Source: Ruminococcus flavefaciens ND2009 (GTDB lineage: Bacteria > Bacillota > Clostridia > Oscillospirales > Ruminococcaceae). From it: a stretch of DNA of 64,000 nt. The stretch lies in the NCBI RefSeq assembly GCF_000621785.1, contig NZ_JHXI01000017.1, positions 31,128 through 95,127 of the forward strand, given 5' to 3'. A model generated the notes under the pieces. It was given only the letters and a program-made list of their open reading frames with translations. It was not told the origin of the DNA and made no database searches. The translations under genes were made by a program, and so were the position numbers. Positions 48,674 through 57,724 of the stretch are shown piece by piece (position 1 is the stretch's first letter; every line of letters begins with the position of its first letter).

Positions 48674-48876
48674 TAACAAAACGCACAATAATCCACAAGC
48701 CGATATGTGCACCATGACAAAAATAATTGCTTTATCAAAATATTCTGCAAAAAAAACGGGATGTCAGTTGTAAAGAATATAGAGGTTTACATCCTCCGAA
48801 AAACAACAAAATAATTCATGATGTACATTTCAAGCGCTTGATGTAAGAATTATTTTCAGAAAGGACCGATGAAATA

Positions 48877-51800
48877 ATGAAGAACTTCACACGCCATTTT
48901 CTCAGTATGACTACTGCTGCGCTGATCGGAGGCTCCGCGGTACTTAACTGCGGACTTCCTGCTGCGCTGGCAGCAGAAGTGAAGGACGGGAAGCCGATAC
49001 CCGTCATAATCAGTCTCAGCGGAGACGCCGTGCTTGCAGGAGAAGCAGCAGCAGAAATGGGAACGGATTACCTTGATACTGCCGAGGCAGAGGCAACGGC
49101 AGCTTCTCTCCGTCAGATCAGCAGTCAGGCAGAGGAATACCTCCGCAGCCTTTATCCCGAGCTTGAGATCGGCTACCGCTACGATGTGCTCATGAACGGC
49201 TTTTCATGCAGCCTCCCCGCAGGTCTTATCGACGAAGCAAGGTCCTGCCGCTGGATAAAGGATATAACGAAGGTGGAGACAGTGAATGTCATAAAGCCCG
49301 AGCTCTATACCGCGCAGGAGCTCAGCGAGATGAACTATTTCGGAGAGACAACAGGTTATTTCGGAGAGGGCGAGGTCATCGCCGTTCTTGATTCGGAATT
49401 TGACATCACCCATGATATGTTCGCACCCATTGATGATAAGGAGAACAAGCTCACAAAGGACGACATCGCAGCCGCAGCTGCCGATCTTAATGTGTCGATA
49501 GATCCCGAACAGGCATATATCAGCAGCAAGCTTCCCTATGTTATAGACTACACCGATGATACTCCCTATGAATACGCAGACCCCGAGAATTACCACGGCA
49601 CCCACGTCGCAGGTATTGCCGCAGGCGATATGATAAGCGGCGACGAAGGCGCGGAGCTCTCGGGCATCGCAAGGGACGCTCAGCTGGTTATGATGAAGGT
49701 ATTCAAGCAGATGACCATCGACGAACTGGGCATAACTATGAGTACCGCTGAGTCGGACGCCATACTTGCAGCCCTTGAGGACGCCGCAAAGCTCAAGGCA
49801 GACGTTATCAATCTCAGCCTCGGAAGCCCCGATCCCGACCTTGAAAAGATCCCCTACAAGGACACCATAACTGCACTGAATAATGCAGGCATAATGGTAG
49901 TTGCTTCAGCAGGAAACGACAGCAACAGCTTTATGGGAAATGGTAATTATCTGGATATAGACACATCTGCTCCCGATACCCATACTGTGGGAGAGCCCGC
50001 AGCTTTCAGGGACGCTTTCTGTGTTGCAGCCGCCAACAATTCTGTCCGCCGCGCTCCCTGCTTCCTGATCGAGGGACTTGATGACGAGATCCCCTTCAGT
50101 GACTCCGACAGCGGCACTCTCAGCGATTTCCTCAGCGATGACGTATATGAATATGTTTACTGCGGTCTGGGTATGTTTGAGGACTTTGACGGCAAGGACC
50201 TTCAGGGTAAGATCGCCCTTCTGGACAGAGGAGAGCTTAACTTCTGGGAAAAGGCGATGAATGCACAGATGGCAGGAGCTATTGCCATGATCATCTGCGA
50301 CAACGTCGAGGACGGCGACCTCATTACCATGAATCTGGAGGGAAATCCCTTCCCTGCAGCATTTGTCTCAATGAATGACGGAAAAAAGCTGAAAGAGGCT
50401 GAGTCCGGAAAGATACGCCTTGACAGCACACTGAGCATAGTTACACCCCTTGACGGCGGAATAAGCGGATACAGCTCCTTCGGTCCCGCATCAGACCTTA
50501 CTCTCAAACCTGATATCGCAGGTATCGGAACAGCGGTCTCATCTGCCGCCTATGATAACACGTTAAAACAGCTGGACGGCACCTCCATGGCTTCACCCTA
50601 TGTTGCAGGCTGTGTGGCTGTATTCGACCAGTATCTCAGAAAGAACGGCACAGAGCTCACAGGTGCCGAAAAGACAGACCTCATCAAGAATATCATGATG
50701 AACTCCGCTGTTCTTTTCATGAACGGCGATGTTTACGAAAGTCCCAGACGTCAGGGCGCAGGACTTGTGAATATGAAAAATGCCCTGAATGACAGAGTTA
50801 TCCTCACAGGCGAAACAGGTCTTGCCAAGGTAGAGCTGAAGGACAATATCACCTCTCAGCTCAGCTTTGATGTTGATATAAGGAACTTCACCGACGAGGA
50901 CGTTGAATTCAGCGAGGCAAAGCTGGTGCTGACTGCCGAGGACGGTGCTCCCGTGGAGGACTCGGAGCAGCTGACTATCAGCGGCGCAAGCAATATCGGC
51001 GTAACAGCCGACCTGTCTGACCTGCTGACAGCAAGTGCACAGGAGAGCCGCACAGTAAATATAAACGCGGAGCTTTCAGCTGAGGATCTGGCGGCACACA
51101 GCACTGCATTCCCCAACGGCTTCTTCGTTGAGGGCTACATCATTCTCAGCGGTGCGGAAAACTGCTGTGACATCTCTATCCCCGTCATGGGCTTCTACGG
51201 AGACTGGGCGCAGGTGCCTATCTTCCATAACGGCACAAATGACCTTCCTCCCTATTCATACTCCACATATTCAGGTGATGGAATGCTAAGCTCTTCCCAT
51301 TCCTTTGCAGGCATCGCGGAGGCTGTATCTCAGCTTCTTGAAAGGCTCCCTGCCGAGGCGAAGGAAACCGCAATGATGGAACCCTTCTTCTTCCCTGACT
51401 ACTATGATGAGGAATATAATGAGATACAGGAGAAGTGCTCCTCCGAGGGAGTATACCTCTCTCCCGACGGTGACGGAATGGCTGAACAGGTATCAATTGA
51501 TTATTCTCTGCTCAGATCTGCCCGTGTTTCAGACTTAAAGCTCTATAACGCTGACAATGAGCTGGTCTTAGACTCCTCCAATAACGATGCCCTCCCTGCA
51601 TATATGCCCATAGGATATATCTCAGAGGACGACATAAGCGGCCTTCCCGAGGGCAAATACAAGGGCGTTATCGAAGCCTCTGTCTTCTATGAGGGTGCGG
51701 AGAAGGCTCCCCAGACCTTTGATTTCCCCGTTATCATAGACAAGACCGCACCTGCACTTGAGGTAAAGCCAAAGGAGGAGAACGGCAGGAAGCTTCTGGA

Positions 51801-53823
51801 GATAACCTGTACCGACGTTGACCTTGACGGCATTTACATCATGGGCAAGGGAAATGGCGGTATCGCAGGAGAGTATACTGCGGAGAGCCCGAAGCTTGCA
51901 GAGATGAAGGATCTCAACTTTACGTTCCGAACTGTCTATATGCCATTATTCGGCGGTCCCGGCAACCCTCTCAGATCCGACTCGCTCTTTATCAATACCA
52001 TCATGGGCACCACAGACGCTTACGAACAGAATATATATGATTCCTACGACTTCTCGGATATTCTCCCCGCATACAGATATGCGGACGAAAGCGGAAATAT
52101 CTCCGTAACATACGATGTTACAGATATAAGTGATTATTATATCGCAGCCGTTGACAAGGCATACAACTCCACAGAGATAATGTCAGAGGGCACTGATACC
52201 GCTCACCTGAAGGCTGGCATATGGTGGGCTAAGAACGGCGGAGAAAATGACGCTTACTACAATTTCCGCAATAACAACAAAGGTATTATCCGCTATCAGA
52301 GCGGGGATCCCGAAAAGAGCTTCACCTTTGAGCAGAACGGCGATGATCTCACCATGAACATCACCGACGGCACCTCCACAGAGAGCCGCACAGGAAAGCT
52401 CTCATTTACCGACAAGAAGAACGCAGTCATCACCTGGGAGGACGGTACTTCCCAGCAGCTTTTCTATGCAGACATTACAGGTTTCGGCAGCTTCGATTAC
52501 ATCACTACTCCCGAGATAAAGGAGCTTGTGACCGGATACCACAATGCACACAGCGACACCAAGGCTTCATCAGCCAAGGTGACTTATGATGAAAACGGCA
52601 TGGCTATAGTGCAGCTCATTGACGAAAAGGGCAGCGTTATCGCCCGGTACACAGACTTCGACAGATTTGAGAACACAGCAGTTGCTCCCGACGGCAAGCC
52701 CGTTAAGTTTGAGTATCTCAGAACAGGCGTATACCGTGTGGGACTTATCGATAATATGAGCTCAAAACATTATTTCGTTTTCTTCAATGAGGACGGAAGC
52801 GCCGCTGTATACTCCGGAGAGAAGGGCATTGAATGGGAAGGCACAGCAGAGTTCGGCGACGGTGTCATTATCTGTAACAAAGGCACAGATGACGAGACAG
52901 CTTTAAATGTCACATTCAGCAGCATCTCCGCATTTATGGTAACAACCGGGGACGGAAGCGAGTATAAGCTGACATACGATCCCAATCACAGCACCGATGA
53001 AAAGTTTTACACCTCGGCTGAACTCAAGGAAATGGCAGCTGCCTACCTTGAGCGCATATCAGGTATTTGCCCCGACCTTGAATACGCAGGTTTTGAAGGC
53101 AGCGGCAAGTACAATATGTTCTTCATGGACGGACAGAGCATATCAGTTGATCCCATCGGCGGTGCAGCTTCCGATCAGGAGGGCAATGAGATAGACCTTA
53201 TGGACCTTCCCGAGATCAAGGACCTCTTTACCGCAGGTCTCTGGAGCAGCAAAAACGGCGACAGCATAAAGTACTACAGCACCGACGGCAAGGGCAGTAT
53301 GACAGTTATCAACGCCGAGGACGGCTCTCAGGAGAACATAAAGTATAACTGGATCGGAACAAAGGCAGTGGAATTCATTTCGGGGGATAATACAGAAACT
53401 GCCGCTGTATCCGCTATCTCCGACACCGAGATAATTCTCACAAGAGCTGACGGTCAGACCGAAACTCTGACTTATGCAGGCGAAAAGGCGATCGATAGGA
53501 AGTCCTTCTACAGCAACAAGCAGCTCTCGGAAATGGCAGCTGCCGACCGCAGCAAAAAGGCAGGAAAGAAGGTAAAGGTCACCGAAACGATCAGCTCCGA
53601 AGACGGCACGGTCAATGTAAAATTCGATGACGGTTCGGAGTACAGAATAGACCGCTTCACAGGCAAGGGCACCGACGAAAAGGGCGAGGAGGTCGATCTT
53701 CCCCAGACAGGAAACAACAGCCTTACCACAGCCGCAGCAGCAGCTGTCGGCGGTATCCTCATGCTCCTGAGTGCGGCAGCAGTTTTCGCTTCCTCAGCAT
53801 TCCGCAGAAAAGAAGAACGCTGA
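48877..53823 (+). CDS. Cell-wall-anchored subtilisin-family (S8) protease, LPxTG
   Basis: A 1648-residue surface protease. Signal peptide (1-33, cut near ALAAE), propeptide-like region, then an S8 domain with the catalytic Asp (AVLDSEFD, Asp172), His (HGTHVAGIAAG, His240) and Ser (GTSMASPYVAG, Ser570), and an inserted PA-like domain at about 390-510. Fibronectin-like and unique modules follow, including two related cassettes near the C-terminus (AGIWWAKNGG and AGLWSSKNGD). LPQTG (1608-1612), a membrane helix and RRKEER end the protein for sortase anchoring. It resembles C5a-peptidase and lactocepin-type proteins that cleave host or dietary protein. AAAGGA precedes the start. A single-gene unit. 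Confidence 0.95.
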   Translation: MKNFTRHFLSMTTAALIGGSAVLNCGLPAALAAEVKDGKPIPVIISLSGDAVLAGEAAAEMGTDYLDTAEAEATAASLRQISSQAEEYLRSLYPELEIGYRYDVLMNGFSCSLPAGLIDEARSCRWIKDITKVETVNVIKPELYTAQELSEMNYFGETTGYFGEGEVIAVLDSEFDITHDMFAPIDDKENKLTKDDIAAAAADLNVSIDPEQAYISSKLPYVIDYTDDTPYEYADPENYHGTHVAGIAAGDMISGDEGAELSGIARDAQLVMMKVFKQMTIDELGITMSTAESDAILAALEDAAKLKADVINLSLGSPDPDLEKIPYKDTITALNNAGIMVVASAGNDSNSFMGNGNYLDIDTSAPDTHTVGEPAAFRDAFCVAAANNSVRRAPCFLIEGLDDEIPFSDSDSGTLSDFLSDDVYEYVYCGLGMFEDFDGKDLQGKIALLDRGELNFWEKAMNAQMAGAIAMIICDNVEDGDLITMNLEGNPFPAAFVSMNDGKKLKEAESGKIRLDSTLSIVTPLDGGISGYSSFGPASDLTLKPDIAGIGTAVSSAAYDNTLKQLDGTSMASPYVAGCVAVFDQYLRKNGTELTGAEKTDLIKNIMMNSAVLFMNGDVYESPRRQGAGLVNMKNALNDRVILTGETGLAKVELKDNITSQLSFDVDIRNFTDEDVEFSEAKLVLTAEDGAPVEDSEQLTISGASNIGVTADLSDLLTASAQESRTVNINAELSAEDLAAHSTAFPNGFFVEGYIILSGAENCCDISIPVMGFYGDWAQVPIFHNGTNDLPPYSYSTYSGDGMLSSSHSFAGIAEAVSQLLERLPAEAKETAMMEPFFFPDYYDEEYNEIQEKCSSEGVYLSPDGDGMAEQVSIDYSLLRSARVSDLKLYNADNELVLDSSNNDALPAYMPIGYISEDDISGLPEGKYKGVIEASVFYEGAEKAPQTFDFPVIIDKTAPALEVKPKEENGRKLLEITCTDVDLDGIYIMGKGNGGIAGEYTAESPKLAEMKDLNFTFRTVYMPLFGGPGNPLRSDSLFINTIMGTTDAYEQNIYDSYDFSDILPAYRYADESGNISVTYDVTDISDYYIAAVDKAYNSTEIMSEGTDTAHLKAGIWWAKNGGENDAYYNFRNNNKGIIRYQSGDPEKSFTFEQNGDDLTMNITDGTSTESRTGKLSFTDKKNAVITWEDGTSQQLFYADITGFGSFDYITTPEIKELVTGYHNAHSDTKASSAKVTYDENGMAIVQLIDEKGSVIARYTDFDRFENTAVAPDGKPVKFEYLRTGVYRVGLIDNMSSKHYFVFFNEDGSAAVYSGEKGIEWEGTAEFGDGVIICNKGTDDETALNVTFSSISAFMVTTGDGSEYKLTYDPNHSTDEKFYTSAELKEMAAAYLERISGICPDLEYAGFEGSGKYNMFFMDGQSISVDPIGGAASDQEGNEIDLMDLPEIKDLFTAGLWSSKNGDSIKYYSTDGKGSMTVINAEDGSQENIKYNWIGTKAVEFISGDNTETAAVSAISDTEIILTRADGQTETLTYAGEKAIDRKSFYSNKQLSEMAAADRSKKAGKKVKVTETISSEDGTVNVKFDDGSEYRIDRFTGKGTDEKGEEVDLPQTGNNSLTTAAAAAVGGILMLLSAAAVFASSAFRRKEER

Positions 53824-53856
53824 TGAAACGCAACCCGAATATCTGACATGATACAG

Positions 53857-53896
53857 AAAAGCTCCTGCAACGGAAATTTGCAGGAGCTCTTTTTTA
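53857..53896. terminator. Terminator between the subtilase and MATE genes
   Basis: GCTCCTGCAA with TTGCAGGAGC (53861-53887), T-run right, A-run left; serves both convergent genes. Confidence 0.8.
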
Positions 53897-55231
53897 TTCG
53901 GAGGTTCCCTTTCTGCTGAGCCAGCCGTAGACTGCAAAGCACATGATTATCTGCAAAACTGTGGAGCATGGGGTGGCAAGTCCGATGAGGAACAGTGAAC
54001 CGCTGCCGAAGTGCTGCATGATGAAGGCAACGGGTATCCTGACGCAGAAGGCTCCGCAGATACCCTGTATCATGACGAAGGTGGTCCTCTGTATACCGTT
54101 GAAGTAGCCGATAAAGCAGAACAGGAAGCAGGTCAGCAGACAGTCGATAGCGTAGGCTTTAAGGTAGTCCCAGGCGTTGAGCACAGCCTCACGGTCTCCC
54201 GAGAATATGCCTGCCAGCAGGTCTCCGCGGAAGAAGGTCAGCAGGAACATCATAAAGCCGAACACGAATGAGACTGCGATACCTGTTTTCAGAGCCTGCT
54301 TTGCGCGGTCCGCCTTGCCTGCTCCGTAATTCTGTGCCACGAATGCGGACATTGACTGCATGAACGCCGCAGGCACCAGCATGATGAATGCGCAGACCTT
54401 CTCTGCAACGCCCACGCCTGCCGAGGCGGTAAGTCCTATCTTGTTGACGATAGCCAGCATCACCAGGAATGATACTCCCACAAGGAGGTCCTGGAGGGCT
54501 ATGGGAGTTCCTATGCGGAATACAGCCCTTGCGCAGACGCTGTTCATTCTTATATCCGACCTGTGGAACTCAAAGGGCAGCTTTGTGCGGCGGATTATGA
54601 CCAGCGAGATGAGAACGCTTATAAGCTGAGCGAGGACAGTCGCCAGAGCCGCTCCGTTGGCTCCCAGATGAAGCACAGCTACGAAGAAAAGGTCGCCGAT
54701 GATATTGAACACGCAGGCGATACCCACGGCAATGAGAGGCGTCTTGGAGTCTCCCAGCCCGCGGAAGATACTGCCCAGCAGATTATATGCGGTTATGACG
54801 AGGAATCCCCCTCCGCATATGCGTATGTAGCCTGCGGTGACGTCAAAGGCTTCCCTGGGAGCGTTCATTATCTTCGCCAGCAGCTCCGCGCCGAGGACGC
54901 TGAGCAAGGTGAGAAGAAGTCCCGTAACGGCAAAGATGATAAGTCCCGTGCCGATGGTCTGAGCGGCGTCCTTCGGGCGCTTCTGCCCTATTTTCTGCCC
55001 CACGGCAACGGTTATGCCCATTGAGAAGCTCACCAGGATATTGGTCAGGGTCATTATTATCTGTGAGCCCGTAGATACTGCGGAAACTGCGGCGTTATCG
55101 CTGAATCTACCCACCACCAGCAGGTCCACCGCGCCGTAAAGCGACTGCAAAAACATGGCAAACAGCACAGGCAGCATGAACTTCAGCAGCTTGGGCAGTA
55201 TGGCTCCGCTTGTAAAATCGTTCTTTTCCAT
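53894..55231 (-). CDS. MATE-family multidrug/sodium efflux transporter
   Basis: A 445-residue membrane protein with about twelve helices and two MatE halves: opening FMLPVLFAMFLQSLYGAVDLLVVGRF, NLLGSIFRGLGDSKTPLIAV in broken form at about 145-165, and second-half PAAFMQSMSAFVAQNYGAG. It exports drugs or metabolites in exchange for Na+ or H+. I chose the ATG at 55231, with GGAGG seven bases upstream. The frame stays open for 23 codons upstream, through a terminator hairpin, which is noted separately. Confidence 0.93.
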   Translation of the reverse strand: MEKNDFTSGAILPKLLKFMLPVLFAMFLQSLYGAVDLLVVGRFSDNAAVSAVSTGSQIIMTLTNILVSFSMGITVAVGQKIGQKRPKDAAQTIGTGLIIFAVTGLLLTLLSVLGAELLAKIMNAPREAFDVTAGYIRICGGGFLVITAYNLLGSIFRGLGDSKTPLIAVGIACVFNIIGDLFFVAVLHLGANGAALATVLAQLISVLISLVIIRRTKLPFEFHRSDIRMNSVCARAVFRIGTPIALQDLLVGVSFLVMLAIVNKIGLTASAGVGVAEKVCAFIMLVPAAFMQSMSAFVAQNYGAGKADRAKQALKTGIAVSFVFGFMMFLLTFFRGDLLAGIFSGDREAVLNAWDYLKAYAIDCLLTCFLFCFIGYFNGIQRTTFVMIQGICGAFCVRIPVAFIMQHFGSGSLFLIGLATPCSTVLQIIMCFAVYGWLSRKGTSE

Positions 55232-55242
55232 AATACCTCCAC

Positions 55243-55293
55243 AAAAAAAGCCGGACAAAACAGCAGGCGTCTCAGCCTGCGGTCTTATCCGGC
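55243..55293 (-). promoter_or_regulatory. Attenuator-like hairpin in the MATE leader
   Basis: On the minus strand a long stem GCCGGATAAGACCGCAGGC pairs imperfectly with GCCTGCTGTTTTGTCCGGC and is followed directly by U7 and then the GGAGG of the MATE gene. An intrinsic terminator just before a ribosome-binding site implies regulated readthrough. Confidence 0.65.
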
Positions 55294-55369
55294 ATTGCAT
55301 TTTTATCGAATGTTTTGCCCTCCGAACCAGCTTTTTATTATAGCACGGTTTACAGGGCGTGTCAAGGGC

Positions 55370-55813
55370 TCAGAGCACCTCGGAAGCCGATGTGACTCTC
55401 TTTGCGTCGGCTATCTCTCCGCCCTTGATATATGGCGCCAGCTTTTCGGCAGTTTTTCCGATACCGCTGCTGCCCGATGTGGCGAATATATATATTTTCT
55501 TTCCCGTCCAGTCATAGTCCTTGCAGAAGGTATTGACCACATTGGGAGCTCCATAGTACCAGATGGGGAACCCGAGATATACCGTGTCATATCCGTCCCA
55601 GCCGCCGACCTTTCCTGACACGGTCACGTCCTTCTTACCCAGCTTTTCGCGGTTGCACCTTGCAAGGGGATTTACCCATTTCAGGTCCGCGGCGCTGTAG
55701 GGCTCCGCCGGCTTTATCTCATAGAGGTCGGCACCTGCCGCCTTTGCCAGTTCCTCTGCTATTTTTCTTGTCTTTCCTGTTTCTGCGCTGAAATATGCTA
55801 CCAGTGTCTTCAT
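55370..55813 (-). CDS. Flavodoxin
   Basis: A 147-residue flavodoxin: FMN phosphate loop YFSAETGKTRKIAEEL (about 7-22), VYLGFPIWYYGAPNVV and FATSGSSGIGKTAEKL. AGGAA lies before the ATG at 55813; earlier in-frame codons lack a site. It carries electrons for an unidentified partner. Single gene between MATE and the vWA gene. Confidence 0.92.
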   Translation of the reverse strand: MKTLVAYFSAETGKTRKIAEELAKAAGADLYEIKPAEPYSAADLKWVNPLARCNREKLGKKDVTVSGKVGGWDGYDTVYLGFPIWYYGAPNVVNTFCKDYDWTGKKIYIFATSGSSGIGKTAEKLAPYIKGGEIADAKRVTSASEVL

Positions 55814-55903
55814 ACTGCATTCCTGCCTTTCAGAATATGGGTAAGTTTCTGCATAAAGTATAGCATATATCCGGTGATAAAGCAAGATGTGCGGGTGAGG
55901 TAT

Positions 55904-56557
55904 TTATTTGTTTCCGCCTCTGCGCTTGTTGTCGGCTTCCACGGAGCTCTTCCACAGCCTGCCCACGCCCTTGTTTGTCCTTACGCTGCTTACTGCGCAG
56001 GATACAGACTCAAAGAGAACCTTTGTGCCGTGGAGGTCGGCGTGGTAGTCCACAGCGTTCTCAGCCCTGATACCCATGGAGCCTGCGGTATCGGCAGCGT
56101 CGATGTTTGCGCCAAGGAACACGAATTCCCAGCCCCTTTCCTCCTGTACTCTCTCAATGAGCTGCTTTACGTCCTTGTAGCTGTACTTTCTGCTGGCGTT
56201 CTCCATACCGTCAGTAGTGATGACGAACAGGGTCTTTTCGGGAATATCCTCCTCGCGGGCGTACTTGTGGATATTGGAGATGTGGCGTACAGCGCCGCCC
56301 ACTGCGTCAAGAAGGGCAGTACAGCCCGAGGGGACATAGTCCCTGTCGGTGAGCCCGGGTACCTCCTCAAGCCTTATCCTGTCGTGAATGACCTTCGATT
56401 CATTGCTGAAGAAGACCGTGGACACAAGCGCCTCACCCTCCTCCTTTTTCTGCTTTGCGATAAGTGAATTGAAGCCGCCGATGGTATCGGCTGTAAGACC
56501 GCTCATAGAGCCGCTCTCGTCAAGGATAAATACCAGTTCTGTCAAGTTCTTTTTCAT
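55904..56557 (-). CDS. von Willebrand factor A domain protein
   Basis: A 217-residue cytoplasmic vWA protein with the full metal-ion-dependent adhesion site: DESGSMSG (about 13-20), Thr in SGCTALLDAV (about 78), Asp in TTDGMENAS (about 114). Proteins like this act as chaperone or adaptor partners, and TerY-like members of similar size occur in stress operons. AGGTATT precedes the ATG. The macro-domain gene lies upstream on the same strand. Confidence 0.9.
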   Translation of the reverse strand: MKKNLTELVFILDESGSMSGLTADTIGGFNSLIAKQKKEEGEALVSTVFFSNESKVIHDRIRLEEVPGLTDRDYVPSGCTALLDAVGGAVRHISNIHKYAREEDIPEKTLFVITTDGMENASRKYSYKDVKQLIERVQEERGWEFVFLGANIDAADTAGSMGIRAENAVDYHADLHGTKVLFESVSCAVSSVRTNKGVGRLWKSSVEADNKRRGGNK

Positions 56558-56659
56558 AATAATACCTCCGTTCTGATGCGGGGAAGCCCTGTGCTTCCCT
56601 TACTGTAATTACAGTATACACCATAACGGAGGTCATTTGGTCGCTTGAAATGCGACAAA

Positions 56660-57709
56660 TCATGAGCCTATGAGACTCTGGTCAAAGGCGAACAGTGCCT
56701 CGTTTATCTCATAGATATTGTAGTTGCCATGCTCGATGAAGTAACGGATTATCAGGTCGAATTTAAGGCTCCCCGACAGTGCGAAGCCAGCCTTTTCCAG
56801 GAGCGCCTGAGTCTCTCCCAGGTCCAGCTCCAGAGCTATTGCAAAAGCCACAGCAGTCTGCTTTTTCGGCTTGTAGTTCATGTCGCTGCGTATCTTTGAA
56901 AAGAGCTTGCGGTCGATATTGGCTTTCTTGTAGGTCTCCACGTCGGTCATGCCCTTTTCGTCTATAAGCCTGAGCAGCGCCTGAGAAAAGGACTCGTCCT
57001 GAGCCCTCAGCAGTCCCTCAAGGTCGGGAGCTGCGGCTTCACAGCATACCTCCTCATCGAGGTGTATGGCACCAGCGCTTTCCTTTTTACTGCCGAAAAG
57101 TCCCATAGGCTTTAACATTGCGGACTGAACTGCTCCTGCTGCGGGACGCCGCCTGTTTCTGATGTCATTCTCTGCGCACTCACGGGCATAGGCGTCACTG
57201 ATGTACTGCCTTATGCCGCCCATTATGCCTGCGCTCACCTCAAAGGACGCCTTGTCGAAGATAACGAGAGTTATATCCATATCGTTGTCCGCAAGGAAGC
57301 TGCTGAACTCCGACACAGCCGCCTCCAGAGCCTTGTCCCTGGGATAGCCGAATATGCCCGAGGATATAAGCGGAAATGCCACGCTCTCACAGCCCTTTTC
57401 CTTTGCCAGTGCAAGGGAGCTTCTGTAGCATGAACGCAGCAGCTCCTCCTCGTTCCTGTTTCCGCCCTGCCAGGCAGGACCCACAGTGTGTATGATGTAC
57501 TTACAGTTCAGCTTATAGCCCTTGGTAAGCTTAGCTTCCCCCACCCTGCAGCCGCCCAGAGCCCTGCACTCCTCAAGAAGCTCGGGACCTGCGGCGTGAT
57601 GGATAGCACCGTCCACGCCTCCGCCCCCCAGCAGTGATGAGCTGGCAGCATTCACGATGGCGTCGGCTTTTACTTTTGTTATATCGTTCCTGATTATATT
57701 GAAAGGCAT
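56660..57709 (-). CDS. Macro-domain (ADP-ribose hydrolase-like) protein with C-terminal extension
   Basis: A 349-residue protein. The macro domain (1-170) has [23 protein letters not shown] (ADP-ribose-binding, split here for brevity) and [11 protein letters not shown], as in O-acetyl-ADP-ribose deacetylases. After a linker (about 170-240), the C-terminal 110 residues ([20 protein letters not shown], then [20 protein letters not shown]) look like an HTH-type helical domain. Fusion of a macro domain with this region is common in Clostridia. It would remove ADP-ribose from proteins or metabolites. Confidence 0.9.
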   Translation of the reverse strand: MPFNIIRNDITKVKADAIVNAASSSLLGGGGVDGAIHHAAGPELLEECRALGGCRVGEAKLTKGYKLNCKYIIHTVGPAWQGGNRNEEELLRSCYRSSLALAKEKGCESVAFPLISSGIFGYPRDKALEAAVSEFSSFLADNDMDITLVIFDKASFEVSAGIMGGIRQYISDAYARECAENDIRNRRRPAAGAVQSAMLKPMGLFGSKKESAGAIHLDEEVCCEAAAPDLEGLLRAQDESFSQALLRLIDEKGMTDVETYKKANIDRKLFSKIRSDMNYKPKKQTAVAFAIALELDLGETQALLEKAGFALSGSLKFDLIIRYFIEHGNYNIYEINEALFAFDQSLIGS

Positions 57710-57724
57710 AGCTGCCCTCCTTCC

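Noticed and set aside
54563..55024. Plus-strand frame inside the MATE gene
   Set aside because: Shadow frame with biased charged composition opposite a clear transporter.
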